The notes beneath the pieces were generated by a model, which worked only from the letters and a program-made list of their open reading frames with translations, was not told the origin of the DNA and did no database searches. A program made the position numbers and the translations under genes. DNA of 64,000 bases from Zizania palustris (Eukaryota; Streptophyta; Magnoliopsida; Poales; Poaceae), in the NCBI GenBank assembly GCA_019279435.1, contig JAAALK010000081.1, forward strand, positions 56,535,318 to 56,599,317, given 5' to 3'. Below, piece by piece: positions 9,147-19,910 of the stretch. Every line of letters begins with the position of its first letter. Position 1 is the first letter of the stretch.

Positions 9147-12100
9147 CGACCTAGGGCTAGGCTAGTTAGGGGTAAGGGTGGTGTCGGATCCCCTTGAGCC
9201 GCACCACCGCCGCGCCAAGAACCCTAAGAAATCCGACTAAGACCCCCTCTGCTAAATCCCGCAAGGACCCCTCTGTACCCCTAAGCACCCCGCACTATGA
9301 ACCCTAAGAACAGAGGGAAAGAAGAAAACAAAAAAAAGGGGAGGGAGGAGTTAGGGTTCCCCGAAACCCTAACACTAAACCTGCGGTAAGAAATCCCCGA
9401 AGGGATTAAGTTTCGTTTCGGCCAACGAAGAAGAACTCAGAGAATAAAAAAGGAGGCGGGGATTAGGGTTAGGGTTTCACTCTAACCCTAACGAAGGGGA
9501 TGAGTTTAGGGCCGGAGGTGCTTACCTCGCGCCGCCATCGTCGCCGCAGCTCGCCGGAGACTGGGAAGATGGCCGGAGTCGCCCGTGATAGCCGTTCGCC
9601 CTCGGGTCAGGAGAGCAACACCGCCGACGGCTGCCTCGGTGGAGCCTCGCTCACCCTCGGGTGAGCGGAGGGCTCCGACGAGGTGGCCAGCGGGCGGCGC
9701 TCCGCCGTCGCCGCTCCGTGGCCGCCGCCGCTACGTCGCCGCCACGCGCTCCTCCGCCGCCGCTCTCTCTCTCGTGCGCTCGCTCGGGACCGGGCAAATG
9801 ACACTAGGGTTTACGGGGCGCGGCGATGCTGCCTTTTTGTGCGGGCGAGGATCGCGCGTGGCCGTCGGATTTGATCCAACGACCAGCGTTGATCTGGCCA
9901 ATTTTCAGCCCAGGCAGGAGGCCACTTTCCCGGCCCAGGCCCAGGTTGCGGCCTGGGTGCGCGCGGGCGCGTGGGAGAGCTGTGGGCCGGGGCGGTTTTC
10001 TCGTTTTGGACTGGCCTTGGTACAGTTGTGGGCCGGACAAATTTATCTCGTGGGCCGGCTGTTTTTCGCATTTGGGCTGAAAATTTTGCACAGTAGCAGG
10101 CCAAAATTCAGTTTTATGAATTTTCAGAATTTTCTGAATTAGTTTTTCAATTAAGTATTATCTGGAAATTCAGAAAAATGCCCAAAATTAAGAAAAAGGT
10201 AAGTTATCTGCGGGTAAAATTTTGTATAATTTTGTTCAGACTTGGTAATTTTATTATGAATTTTGCAGCAATTTTAAGCACTTTTATGATATTTTCTTTA
10301 TTAAATTTTAGTCTAAGGACTATATTTAATTGAGGAATATTATTTATGTTTAAATTTAGAATTTTTGTTACTGTTTTAATCAGTGTATTAATTAAGATTA
10401 AGTCTTCCGTTGTGCATACACTATTTAAAAATTACTCAGAAATTTTGTGTTCTGAGTTTTAAAGCTTTTTTTGTGATATTTATTAAATTTAGTCCAAGGA
10501 CTACATTTAATTGAAGAATATCTATTAGGAATTTTGTTTAAGTTTAAATTCAAAATTTTCATTACTGTTTTAAGCAGTATATCAATTAAAATTAAGTCTT
10601 TTGTTGTGCATGTTTAGATTAAGTCTTTGATTACACTGTTTAAAATTAGTACCATGGTGTAAATTCGGAATTTTATTACTGATCAAGCAGTGTATTAATT
10701 AGTTTTAAGTCTTCCGCTGCGAATACATTGTTTTATGATTAGTACCATGTTCATCCTATTAATTAAGTAGCATTTATTCTGTCAATTAAATTTGAACCAA
10801 CGAGATAATTTAATTTGGCATTATAAATGTTGTATTTTGTTAACATAGTGATTTTATCTCCTGACCAACGTTGGTGATGAAATTACTGTGGTTCAGTTGT
10901 TTTGATTCTATTTCTGCCCAACGGTGATGTAGAATTAATTCACCTTTTAAGTATTAAGTATGTAGCATGTTAATTTTGACCAACGTTAAATTTCATGTAT
11001 CATATTATATCTGTTATAATATACTTTGATAATGTTCCTTATTAGAAATATGCTAAGTCATATCTCCATCATTGAGTCCCTCAATGATAAGAACTACGGT
11101 TCCCGGAGTTGAAATATCAAGATAGCTATTGTGCTATAAGACATAAATCTTGTTTTAATGCTTGGTTGTCTAACTAAGCGTGCGAAGCCCGTGATCTGAG
11201 AGGATGAAAGTCAAGAGGCTTTTGTCATAAGGTTACGTGACTTCGCCGAAATAAGAATAAAATAAGATATATCGTACTAAATGAAATCAGTGGAAACACA
11301 AAATATATTATGATTAAGAGCTCCATTATGGAGCCAATTAGGGGGTTCTATCCCACGTCATGATACTGCAAAGAGTATCTGAAGGTGACTTTTCTAAGGC
11401 GTATGCTAGCACGCTTATTAAGAAAAGATTAGTAAGTTTTTGCGACATGGTTTTCAAAGCTGAAACCCATGAATAAAGAGCTCGAGGATGATATTATCGT
11501 CCAATTTTTATTATGACGTCACACTAAGTTTTTCTGATCATTTTGTGATTAACTACAACTTACAGCGATTTAGTTCGCTGTTGGAGTTTGTAGATGTTGA
11601 TTTCAAACTATGTATAAGGATTAAGAAAGCACACAATGATTTAGGTCATAATGTGCAACACGAATAAAGGGGAAGAAGCATTATAAGACTTGTTCTAATG
11701 ATGCTAATGACTCCTCTTATAAGCTCACATAAAGGAACATGATGCCCTGAAGGGCATGTACAAACATGTAAGGAGGAACACCACATGAAGGAATATGTGG
11801 AGTTCCCAAAATGGATGAACAAGAATGATAATAGATGAATTTTCACACTTAGAAATAAAGTCTTTAGTCTTGCTTTTGAGCATGACAAACTTTATTTATC
11901 TCTCAAGATGATTTTATCATCTGAGAATAATGATAAGAGCAAAAGAATTGATGACGTATTTTCGAAATTATGGCACTATTTAATGGGCCATATTTCGAGG
12001 GGGAGGATTGAACGTTGAGTCAATTCTTCCGCTTTAGTTTCTTTAGACTAAGTTTCATGCGTATATTGCATTAAGATAAATACGTCAAATAAATTAAGAA

Positions 12101-12240
12101 AGACGCGAAATTAAGTTTAATGATTGTAGTAATTTTTATCTCCTGACCAACGTTGGTGATAATGTTATTATATTTAAGTTCAATTGATTTTAATTCTGCC
12201 CAACGATGATTTAGAATTAATTGATTAACATTTATCCAAT
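9147..12240 (+). pseudogene. Leader and degenerate gag region of the copia element
   Basis: No intact frame. 9150-10100 is a GC-rich untranslated leader with chance ORFs. 10140-11000 is AT-rich. Around 11050-11130 short translated pieces such as SHISIIESLNDKNYG resemble the N-terminal gag motif of copia elements. A block beginning TCTCCTGACCAACGTTGGTG at about 10857 recurs near 12139, an internal direct repeat. Gag would form the particle that carries element RNA; no functional product is possible here. Confidence 0.6.
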
Positions 12241-12399
12241 CTAAGAGCGATCAGATCATAGCGATCAGATCATCTGTTGCTCTAGATAAATTTAAGATGT
12301 TTTTTAAGACTGACTCTTATATCAACATGATCTAAAGTTTAAAAGAGTAAGATCTGACCGTGGTACAGTCAATATACCCCGTATGGCCGATTTCTTGAA

Positions 12400-14420
12400 C
12401 TCTTTTGCAAGGTTCTATAGAAAATGTCAAAATAGCCCGGTATTTTATATCGGGTGTATCTTATCAAAATAGAGTGGCTATAAGATGCACTCGCACTTCA
12501 GTGGACATAGTAAGTAGTATGGTAAGTTATTCCACTCTACCGATTAATTTGTGGATCGAGGCATTAAAACCACCATTCATATTTTAATTGGATCCCTAAT
12601 AAGTCTGTGCCTAAAAGCACCATAAGAATTATGGACAAGACGATAACCATTTTCTAAATTATTTTAGAAAAAAGGGTATGTCGTCCTGCTAAGGCTATAT
12701 TTTAACCCAAATATTAATAAGTTAAAGTCCTAAGACAGTAAGTTGTCAATTTTATTGACTGCAAAGATAGGTCTAAGTGATCTCGTTTTGTAATGTCCTA
12801 ACAGACATGTTAAGTTTGTAGAAATGAGATATGCATTTTATAGAAGATGCTTTAATCAGGGGGAGCACGGTACTTAGAGAAATTAATCTTGAAGAGAAGT
12901 AGGTTAGTGAATCCACTCCTATGATTCAAGAGCAATTTTTCCATGTACCTGTGGTAGTGTCCTTTTGTCCAACACTTGAGTTTGGACCTTCATTAGCGAC
13001 ATCTATTGTACATGAGACTTCTGTTGTTCAGGAATCTACATTTCTAGATGATGCTAATGAAGAAGTAAAGGAACAACTCTCTAACTTAGTAAATAATGTG
13101 TCAACTCAGATAAGAAGCGGATTAAATGAGACATTTTTGTATGTCTTATTTAAGGATTCTTTAAGAATCATTAAGGCACATTATGACTTAGAACTACATT
13201 AGATTGATATAAAGACGGCATTTTCAATAAGTTTTAAATGAGAATGTCTATATGACACAACTAAATGTTTTGTCACAGAAATGAACGGAAATTTTATGAT
13301 ACCGTTTTATCAAGTCCAATGGACTTAAATAAGTTTTAAGTAAGGGTATCGGAAATTTAATTAGACTATTAGAAAATTTTGGGTTTAAGAATAATGAAGA
13401 GGACAATTGTGTTTGTGCTAAGTTTAAGAATGGGGGATTTATTTTCCCAGTTTAGCATGTGGATGACATTCCGCTTTCAAGTGGTAATGTCCATCTACTA
13501 TTAGAAACTAAGAAATATTGTCCTCTCATTTTGACATTAAGTACCTTGGAGAAATTTTCCTATGTGTTAGGATTGGAGTTTCTCTAAGATATCATTAAGG
13601 GGGTATTAAGATTATCGCATACGGCATACTAGAAGATATACTGATAAAGTATATAGTATGCATACATATAAGCTATCGCCTGATCCGATAGTAAAGGGTG
13701 ATAAGTTGGGAACTTTTAGTATCCCAGGAACCAATATGAGATCGATCAAATTGGATTGGTTCCATATGCTTCTGCTGTCGGAAGCCAATGTATGCTCAAT
13801 TATGTACTCGCCCTGACTAAGTTTATACCGCCGGAATACTTGGCAGATATCAGAAAAACCAGAAATAGATCACTGGATTAAATTAAGAAAGCCTTGAGAT
13901 TTATATAAGGCACAACGACCTCATGCTAATGTATGAAAATTAAATAACCTAGCGATTGCGGGTTATTCAAATTAAGACCTTACGAGATGAGTGAATGCTG
14001 AGTAGTCCACATTAAGTTGTGTGTTCACACTCGCAAAGGGAGCTGTGTCGTGGAAAAGCTCCAAACAAATTGTGACGGCATCTTCCACGATGTATGCCGA
14101 GTTTGTAGTATGTTATGAGGTCGTCGGACAGGCACTATGTATTAAGAAATTTATTCCGGTTTTAAGAGTGGTCGACAGCATTTTAAAACCACTTAAGTTA
14201 TACTGTAATACTGAGTCAATAGTATATTTCTCCTATAACAATAAGAAGTGTGTTGCTGCCAAACACATCTAAGTTAAGTGTTATATTGTTGAGGAGAGAA
14301 TCCAAGATCAAATGATAAGTAGAGCATATAAGTATCAAGCGAACGCTTGCGGATCCGCTCATAAAAGGCTTACCTCCCAATGTGTTCAGAGAACACTTAG
14401 TCGACATGGTTTTAAGATAA
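12400..14420 (+). pseudogene. Degenerate copia pol: integrase, reverse transcriptase, RNase H
   Basis: Pieces in several frames with many stops. Integrase: 12450-12600 reads LPINLWIEALKPP and similar, matching the conserved copia segment after the catalytic glutamate. RT: DIKTAF near 13205 and a mutated catalytic block HVDDI near 13457 (YVDD in active enzymes), then YASAVGS near 13770. RNase H: 14021-14270 is open for 83 codons with AVSWKSSKQIVTASSTMYAEF and a C-terminal AAKHI. The last motif, DPLIKGLPPNVFREHL, lies in another frame near 14360. The order integrase-RT-RNase H is diagnostic of Ty1/copia. Confidence 0.85.
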
Positions 14421-14603
14421 GCCTATGATCTATGGATTTATAAGGGCCCAAAATGAGTTGAGAAACTATTTCAAAGTGAAAATGTGCATTGTAGTTGTTG
14501 AGTCATATAGTACGTAACTGACTATTATGATGCATAATGCTCTGTGCATTGATCTATAATGGAATAGGTGTAATGTTAAGTTAAGTTAAGAACTAAGTCG
14601 AGA

Positions 14604-14616
14604 TCTAGGGGGAGAA
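14604..14616 (+). other. Polypurine tract
   Basis: CTAGGGGGAGAA lies directly before the 3' LTR TG at 14617. It primes plus-strand DNA synthesis in LTR elements. Confidence 0.8.
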
Positions 14617-15023
14617 TGTTAGTATTAGCTCTCGGGGAGGAGAGAGGGGGACCGAGTCCCTCTCCTCCCTGGTGACTTGGAATTAGTCTAATCACCCCCC
14701 TAACTCCAAGCGCCCTGATCGGGGGCGCCCCAACTGAACTGGGTGAGGAGCCCCTGTCGCGCGGCACATAAAAGACAAAAAGTTGGGCGTATGAAAGATA
14801 GAGTTGTTCATACGCCTAGCTCCACCGATTTCTGGCTACCGATCTAAGCCGTGCCAAAGCGACGGGAAGCTCCTCACCTCCACTTCGACTCGCCGGACTT
14901 CTACGACGCCACAACACCATCGCCATGGCGTCCCCACTGGCAAGAAGAAAAGGTATGTCATACCTAAGCTCTACCCTGCTAGACCTAACTCTAGAGATCA
15001 CCTAAGTCCCTTAGTTTCTATCA
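14617..15023 (+). repeat. 3' LTR of the copia element in NAC
   Basis: 407 bp, same ends as the 5' LTR; the right border abuts CGACC and then NAC codons. Compared with the 5' LTR it has a 2-bp AG insertion, a 1-bp indel and about 18 substitutions by eye. Confidence 0.95.
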
Positions 15024-15191
15024 CGACCTCGCCGATGACGCCGGAGGTGAAGCAGTGATCGAGGGCCTTTGGGGTGAGGTAGTACGAGATGATCTCCTCG
15101 TCGGTGGGGTGGAACCGGAACCCGGCGGCAGGTCCAGCCCCGCCACCGTCTCCTCCACCTCTGCCTGGTTTATCACGGACACTTCAGACAT
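15024..15191 (-). CDS. NAC gene exon 1, 5' piece (start codon, subdomain A), frameshifted
   Basis: The ATG is at 15191-15189; the protein begins MSEVSVINQAEVEETVAGLD and then LPPG. At about 15120/15121 one base is missing from the GGG-TTC junction. The following conserved segment FRFHPTDEEIISYYLTPKAL ... VIGEV is therefore in another frame. The motif is highly conserved in NAC proteins, so a deletion (or a sequencing error) is the best reading. The exon is then cut by the copia element at the GEV/DLN junction; positions 15024-15028 are the right copy of the target duplication. Confidence 0.9.
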
Positions 15192-15254
15192 CTCTGCCGC
15201 CGGCCCGACCTTCGAAGCTCCCTTCCTTTCCTTCCGCAGGACGCCGCCACCGGC

Positions 15255-15255
<1 letters not shown>

Positions 15256-15308
<53 letters not shown>
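15256..15308. repeat. (GA)n microsatellite in the NAC 5' leader
   Basis: About 26 uninterrupted AG units. It lies between the NAC start codon and its TATA box, so on the transcribed strand it is a CT repeat in the 5' UTR, a common position for such repeats in plant regulatory genes. ORFs of Arg-Glu or Leu-Ser repeats here are artefacts. Confidence 0.95.
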
Positions 15309-15310
<2 letters not shown>

Positions 15311-15380
15311 CGTGTGTGAAAGAGAAAGAGGCGGGTTTTGGAAGAAGGGAAGCGACTGGGGGGAGGAACCCAGGGGCGGC

Positions 15381-15389
15381 TTATATAAG
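15381..15389 (-). promoter_or_regulatory. TATA box of the NAC gene
   Basis: The minus strand reads CCTTATATAAGCC, about 190 bases upstream of the ATG, leaving about 160 bases of 5' UTR. Position, spacing and GC-rich surroundings fit a core promoter. The copia element does not touch it, so transcription may still start here. Confidence 0.7.
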
Positions 15390-16599
15390 GCTCGAGGCGG
15401 AGGACGGGAGGAGAGCCGTGTGGTGTGGAGGAGGTTTGGGCGGAGCTCACGTCTTTCGCTTCTTACCGCTCGCAATTCGCAAATCAAGCTCTGTAATTAC
15501 TCGTCCTAATACCGATTGCTTAACCTTAACTTTTGCCTGTGGAATATTCAGTCATCCACAGCAGCTAACGCGGCAACGGTGGCGGTGCATCGCAGAAAAA
15601 CAATCTGCAGACTTGTTTCTCCTTTCGCCTTAAATAAACAGCGCAACTAGTTCGCATTTATGTACTTGATAATTTTCATTACTCTGACTTGGAGAACGAG
15701 TGAGCTAGCTAGCTTCACTGGGGCTCCCCCCCACATGTATCCCTGAGATAAATTCACAACTGCTCTTCCAGAATCCAGAGTAGTCCCAGTTCCTTTCGAG
15801 GATCAAGAACCGAAAAACACGTCGCAGCTGCTCTGGTGGAACCTTTCAGATAGATATCGAGCTGGTCCATATGCCAAATCTCGCCCTCGTGAATTTGGTG
15901 CCTCTCCCTTTCTGCCATCTCGCCTCTTCAGGGAAGTTCTCCTAGTTGCTGTGCGTTGTGACGTTGTCCATGTGGGGGGAGGGACCGCCGGGCGACGAGC
16001 CGTCGACCTCGCGCGCGGCGACCGCCACAATTTTCAGCGAAGATTGCCGAGGGCTCTACCCGTGTGTGGGCGCAGCTAGCCGAGCCAAAAAAAAAAGAGA
16101 TCGAGCAGTTCGACTCTGACGAGCAGGAGCAGCACAGTTTTCCGTTTTCGCTTTCAGAAGTGAACACGGCCGGAAGCCCGCGCGGTGCGATCAGGGTGAG
16201 GTCCCAGAGTTTTCTGGCCTCCGAAGGCGAGATGTCAAGCGACGACGACGATCGCGCGTGCTGTCATTGCAAAATCTACTCGTTTTATTACTGCTGTCAT
16301 TGCACAACAGCACAAGCTCAGCGCCAGCCAGTGGATATCATATCGTATATTCATATCTCCTACCGTGAACAACCGATCGGGCAATTGGCCAACATTGAGA
16401 GGATTGTTGAAAGAAAGAACGAAGGGCAAAGTTAATTATCGTGTTGTTGGATTGTGGTCCACCGGAGCATATTCTGTATATTTCAGTAAAAAAAGGGAAA
16501 TAAAGAAATGGTCGAGTCAAGCTTTGCAAAGTTATAAATAAGTAGATCATTCACAGTTTCAGACAACCGACGAACAGTTTAAAACACCATATATATATA
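15390..16599. other. Upstream region of the NAC gene
   Basis: No coding region is supported; short ORFs on both strands lack recognisable motifs. It probably holds the proximal NAC promoter. It ends in a TATATATATA tract that is the insertion site of the Helitron beginning at 16600. Confidence 0.55.
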
Positions 16600-16625
16600 C
16601 TAGTGAGAGGCCCGTGCGTTGCAAC
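16600..16625 (-). other. Helitron 3' terminus with hairpin and CTAG
   Basis: CTAG at 16600-16603 is followed inward by GAGAGG and CCCGTGCGTTGCAACGG. The palindromic core (CCGT...ACGG, or CGTTG/CAACG) sits about 8-10 bases from CTAG, as in known Helitrons. Confidence 0.75.
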
Positions 16626-17685
16626 GGATGCATAATTTTAATGGCAATATATTTAGAACATGATATATTTGTCGAACACATTTGTTTAGTAATATTGCGA
16701 CGATAAGAAACAAAGTAATATATTATTCTTCAGAACAATACATTTGTGTTTCTCATGTAATAATTGGAGAATGTCATGATAATTAGGTTTGCAATGATGG
16801 TATTATTACTCATAGGAAATGAACATCTCATAAGCAGATAAGTTAGAGATAAATCAGGTTTAAACCATGCACATCCTATATCAGATTCATGAACCAGATG
16901 TGCCTAAATGCTACAGCATAAAAATTTAGATAGGTACAACAGTGGTATCATTAGCAGTAAGAAATAAAAACAGTTCATTAAGAAACAAAAAACAATTATT
17001 TTCTAATATGGTTCAAATTTAATCGAAAAAATATAAACTTAATAAGGTGGATGAACAAAATTATGATTAAACAGTGGTTGCACAGCGAAATTCTTAAACA
17101 AAATAGCACATGTTTAATCAGCATAAAAATCAGTAAAATTATTCTGAATTTTTAATGACTTCAAAAATTTCACTCTCTAATTTAAATAAGACGTTGGTCT
17201 TATAAAAATCAGGAAACATCATAGAAAAGCTCTAAAAATTCTCATAAAATTCAGAACAATACTACTGAATGTGATGAAATTTACAAAATTATACCCGCAT
17301 CAATCTTTATTTTATCTGTTTTTTGGGCATTTTTCTTATTTTCCAGAGGATAAATAAAACAATAAATCAATTTTCCACTCCCCCGGCCCGAGAGCGATAG
17401 CGGCGAGCGCGAGCGGCGAGCCGTGCGACGCGGCGGAGCGGCGCGCGGCGGCGGCCACCGGCGGTCGGCCGCCACCGGCTAGCTCGCCGGAGCACCGCGC
17501 TCACCCTCGGGTGAGCGGGGCTCCATCGAGCTAGCCCGGGCGGCCAAAACCCGAGGTCCCGAGAGGGTTCGCTAGTCGCTTCCCGGCCTCCGGCGAGCGG
17601 CGGCGCGGCGGCGGAGGGGTCCCGGCGAGCGGCGGCGCCACGCCCCGAGAGCGAAGGTGAGCCCGACCCCTCACTATTAGTTTAG

Positions 17686-17712
17686 GGTTAGGGTTAGGGC
17701 CTAACCCTAACC
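17686..17712. repeat. Telomere-like palindrome, copy 1
   Basis: Two perfect 13-bp arms, GGTTAGGGTTAGG and CCTAACCCTAACC, separated by one G. The words resemble plant telomere repeat (TTTAGGG) but lack one T. The identical structure recurs at 20252-20278 through the duplication. Confidence 0.85.
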
Positions 17713-19485
17713 TTCGGTTTTTTTTATTTTGATGTTCTGATTTCCTCTTCTCTCTTACCCGAAGGTGGACCCTGCCCAAGTGAGCGGCGGCGCGACGACC
17801 CGACGGCGGTGCGGGCGAGCGGCGGCGAGCGACGGTGAGCGGCGTTAGGGTAGGGTAGGGTCTGAGCAGAGGGAGAGAGAAGAGGGGAGGGGGCGCGCGG
17901 TCGAGGCGGGGGAGGAGGGCGCACGGTCGAGGCGGGGGAGGTCGCCTTGGTCTTGGCGGTTGCGTTGCACGCGGGTGCGCGTGGACTGTTGGCGTGCTGC
18001 GCGCGGACGGGAGGGTGGCGCGCTGCGCGCGGACGGGAGGGAGGCGCGCGCCGGGAGACGCGCGCGCGGCGCGCGGAGCGGACGGACGAGTAAGTCCCCG
18101 CATTATATTTGTTAAGATTGTTTATTAGGAAAATAATTAATTGTCTATCATATAGTAGTTATAATAATTAAATTTTTATACAAATAATATAACATATTAT
18201 GTTAATAAAACCAGCTTCGTCGATATACATACGCCATTAACTATTTATTTTTCATTAGGAAATTAATTAACTGTCTATCATATAGTAGTTATAATAATTA
18301 AGAAGTGTATTTAATAAAATATCACTTGTATTAACTATTTATTTATATATTTTAATGATTAATTCGGTGGATTCTCTACCACTTAAAAATATTTATAGAT
18401 GTGAAAGATAGCCCCACAAAAAATATTTTTTCTGTATAAAATATAACGATGGTTTGGTGTGGGGTGACGTCAGCGGATCTTCCCATGGATTCTGGTGGGC
18501 CCGGCCCATGAGAGTGGACTGGAAGACAGGTGCAGCGAGGAACATGATGCGTAAGAGCATTTCATGCATGTCCTTTTCAACATAATTTTATTTTTAATGA
18601 CAAAGAATTATTTAGAACATAGTTTATTCAAACGTTGTTTAGTAATATCATGATGATAAATAGAATATTACAAGTGCTATTATATATTTATAATTATAAA
18701 CATGACATAAAATTACATAAAAATGGATGTGAAATTCATATTACAAAGTTCCTTTCATCTAAGAAAAGGATATTTCTAGAATTTATAGTGAATCTAACGA
18801 AGCATATGTAAAATTCATAGTTTTACTTGATTTTTTAGAAATTGAAAGAACTTTGTGTAAAATTTATGTTTCTGTGTGATTTTTCAAAAATCTAAGGATT
18901 TTTTACACAAAATTCGTGCATCTGCGCAAAATACAAAAATTAAAGGATTAAAATACAAAAATATAATTTTTTTTCTTTTTTTCTTTTTATTCTTTTTATT
19001 CTTCTTCTCGTGCGGAGGACGCGCCGTGGGCGGGGGACGCGCCGTGGTGCGTGTGGGGGGAGAGGACAGTTGCGTATTTGTGCGGGCGTGGGACGAACGA
19101 ATTTCATGCTATCGTGCGGTCGAATGAGTAGCTGCTTTAATTAGTAGAGATTTGTTTGAATTTTATTTTTGGATGTAAATAATTTTAAATATATTTGTTT
19201 TTAATAGAGCCCCTAAATTGAAGTATGTAATGTTCCTTAAAATAGAGAGCAAAAAAAAAAATTTTGGGATCTTTTATTTTTTAGAGTCATTTATAGTATT
19301 TGTTGAAAATGATTTTTTAATTCTAAATGAAACTGTTTTTAGTAATCTATTTTTTTTTGCGATAAGAACAGTGCAAACTTCAGTTGTTATTCATCTGACC
19401 TAGACTTTCTAGGTGGTAAAGATAAAAAAAATTGTAATTTTATGTATGTGCGTTGGACATGTTAGTAACACTTGTTCGTATAGAC

Positions 19486-19909
19486 TATTATAGTCAGAGA
19501 GGTCTGTGCTTTGCAACAGAATCTTATTTTATAATAGGTTTTTTATTTCCGCGCAAAATACATAAATTAAAAGACTAAAATATAAATACAATTTTCTTTT
19601 TCTGGTTTTTTATTTACTTTTTTATTCTTTTTCCTTTTTTTCTTTTTTTTTTCTTTTCCTCTTTTCTTCTTTTTTTCTCACGCAATGAATCACATGCATG
19701 CAAGGGGCGGGCGGTTGCACAGCGGGCGGGGCGCGCACGTCGCGCTTTGATGGCCGGGCGGTTGCACCGGTTTCCGGTTTTTTTAGGGCGGTTGCACCGG
19801 TTTTTTTAGGGTATAAATTTTGATTGGTTTTTTATGGGAAGTGAGAGATGCGCTGTACGGAGAAGAAGGGCGGACGGACGAGTAAGTCGCCGCTTTATAA
19901 TAGTAGAGA
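19486..19909 (-). mobile_element. Second Helitron-like unit nested at the 5' end of unit 1
   Basis: Near 19490 the plus strand reads TAGTCAGAGAGGTCTGTGCT then TTGCAACAGA, a diverged version of the 16600 terminus. The 5'-type terminus with GAGTAAGTCGCCGC lies at 19880-19909. Together they outline a 420-bp Helitron-like unit; upstream, 19120-19150 carries another 5'-type terminus (TTAGTAGAGA|T). The ends are imperfect, so this is a tentative call. Confidence 0.45.
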
Positions 19910-19910
19910 C

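Larger units (their letters stand above)
8730..15023 (+). mobile_element. Ty1/copia element inserted in NAC exon 1
   Basis: 6,294-bp element on the plus strand, opposite to the NAC gene. LTRs are 8730-9133 and 14617-15023, both TG...CA. A primer site follows the first LTR and a polypurine tract precedes the second. The target duplication is CGACT (8725-8729) and CGACC (15024-15028), one mutation apart; the uninterrupted NAC codons predict CGACC. Integrase, RT and RNase H remnants appear in that order (12400-14400) but with many stops and shifts. The LTRs differ by about 18 substitutions and two small indels, so the insertion is not recent: about 1.7 million years if the commonly used grass LTR rate of 1.3e-8 per site per year applies. 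Confidence 0.95.
7587..15191 (-). pseudogene. NAC-domain transcription factor gene, split by a retrotransposon and frameshifted
   Basis: Three coding exons with GT-AG introns: exon 1 (15191-15029 joined across the insertion to about 8729-8692), exon 2 (8570-8293) and exon 3 (8171-7587). Together they would encode about 350 residues. All five NAC subdomains are present: A (LPPG/FRFHPTDEEIISYYL), B (VIGEV/DLNKCEPWHLP), C (KEWYFFC ... SGYWKATGKDKEIF), D (VGMKKTLVFYLGRAPRGEKT, WVMHEFRLEG) and E (DRWAVCKVFNK). The family binds DNA in the nucleus through the A-E fold and activates through a divergent C-terminus. The sequence resembles the NAM/CUC/ORE1-type branch; that placement is an inference. 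The copia element at 8730-15023 and a 1-bp loss in subdomain A disable it. Confidence 0.92.
17345..19910. repeat. Tandem unit 1 (2.56 kb) within the Helitron
   Basis: Begins AGAGGATAAATAAAAC and ends at the Helitron 5'-terminal sequence TAGTAGAGA(C). It contains a GC-rich segment (17380-18110), an AT-rich segment and further Helitron-end-like sequences at about 18080, 19150 and 19490. It matches unit 2 with only about 8 substitutions and a few 1-3 bp indels seen by eye. Confidence 0.93.

Noticed and set aside
9585..10142. 185-codon plus-strand ORF in the copia element
   Set aside because: Lies in the GC-rich leader before gag; overlapping ORFs in other frames and no gag motif.
15055..15633. 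192-codon plus-strand ORF
   Set aside because: It reads antisense through NAC exon 1 and the GA microsatellite; the Arg-Glu run is a product of the repeat.
17531..18103. Long Pro/Arg-rich minus-strand ORF (repeated at 20097-20670)
   Set aside because: Low-complexity GC-rich DNA inside the Helitron; similar ORFs exist in more than one frame and no domain is visible.
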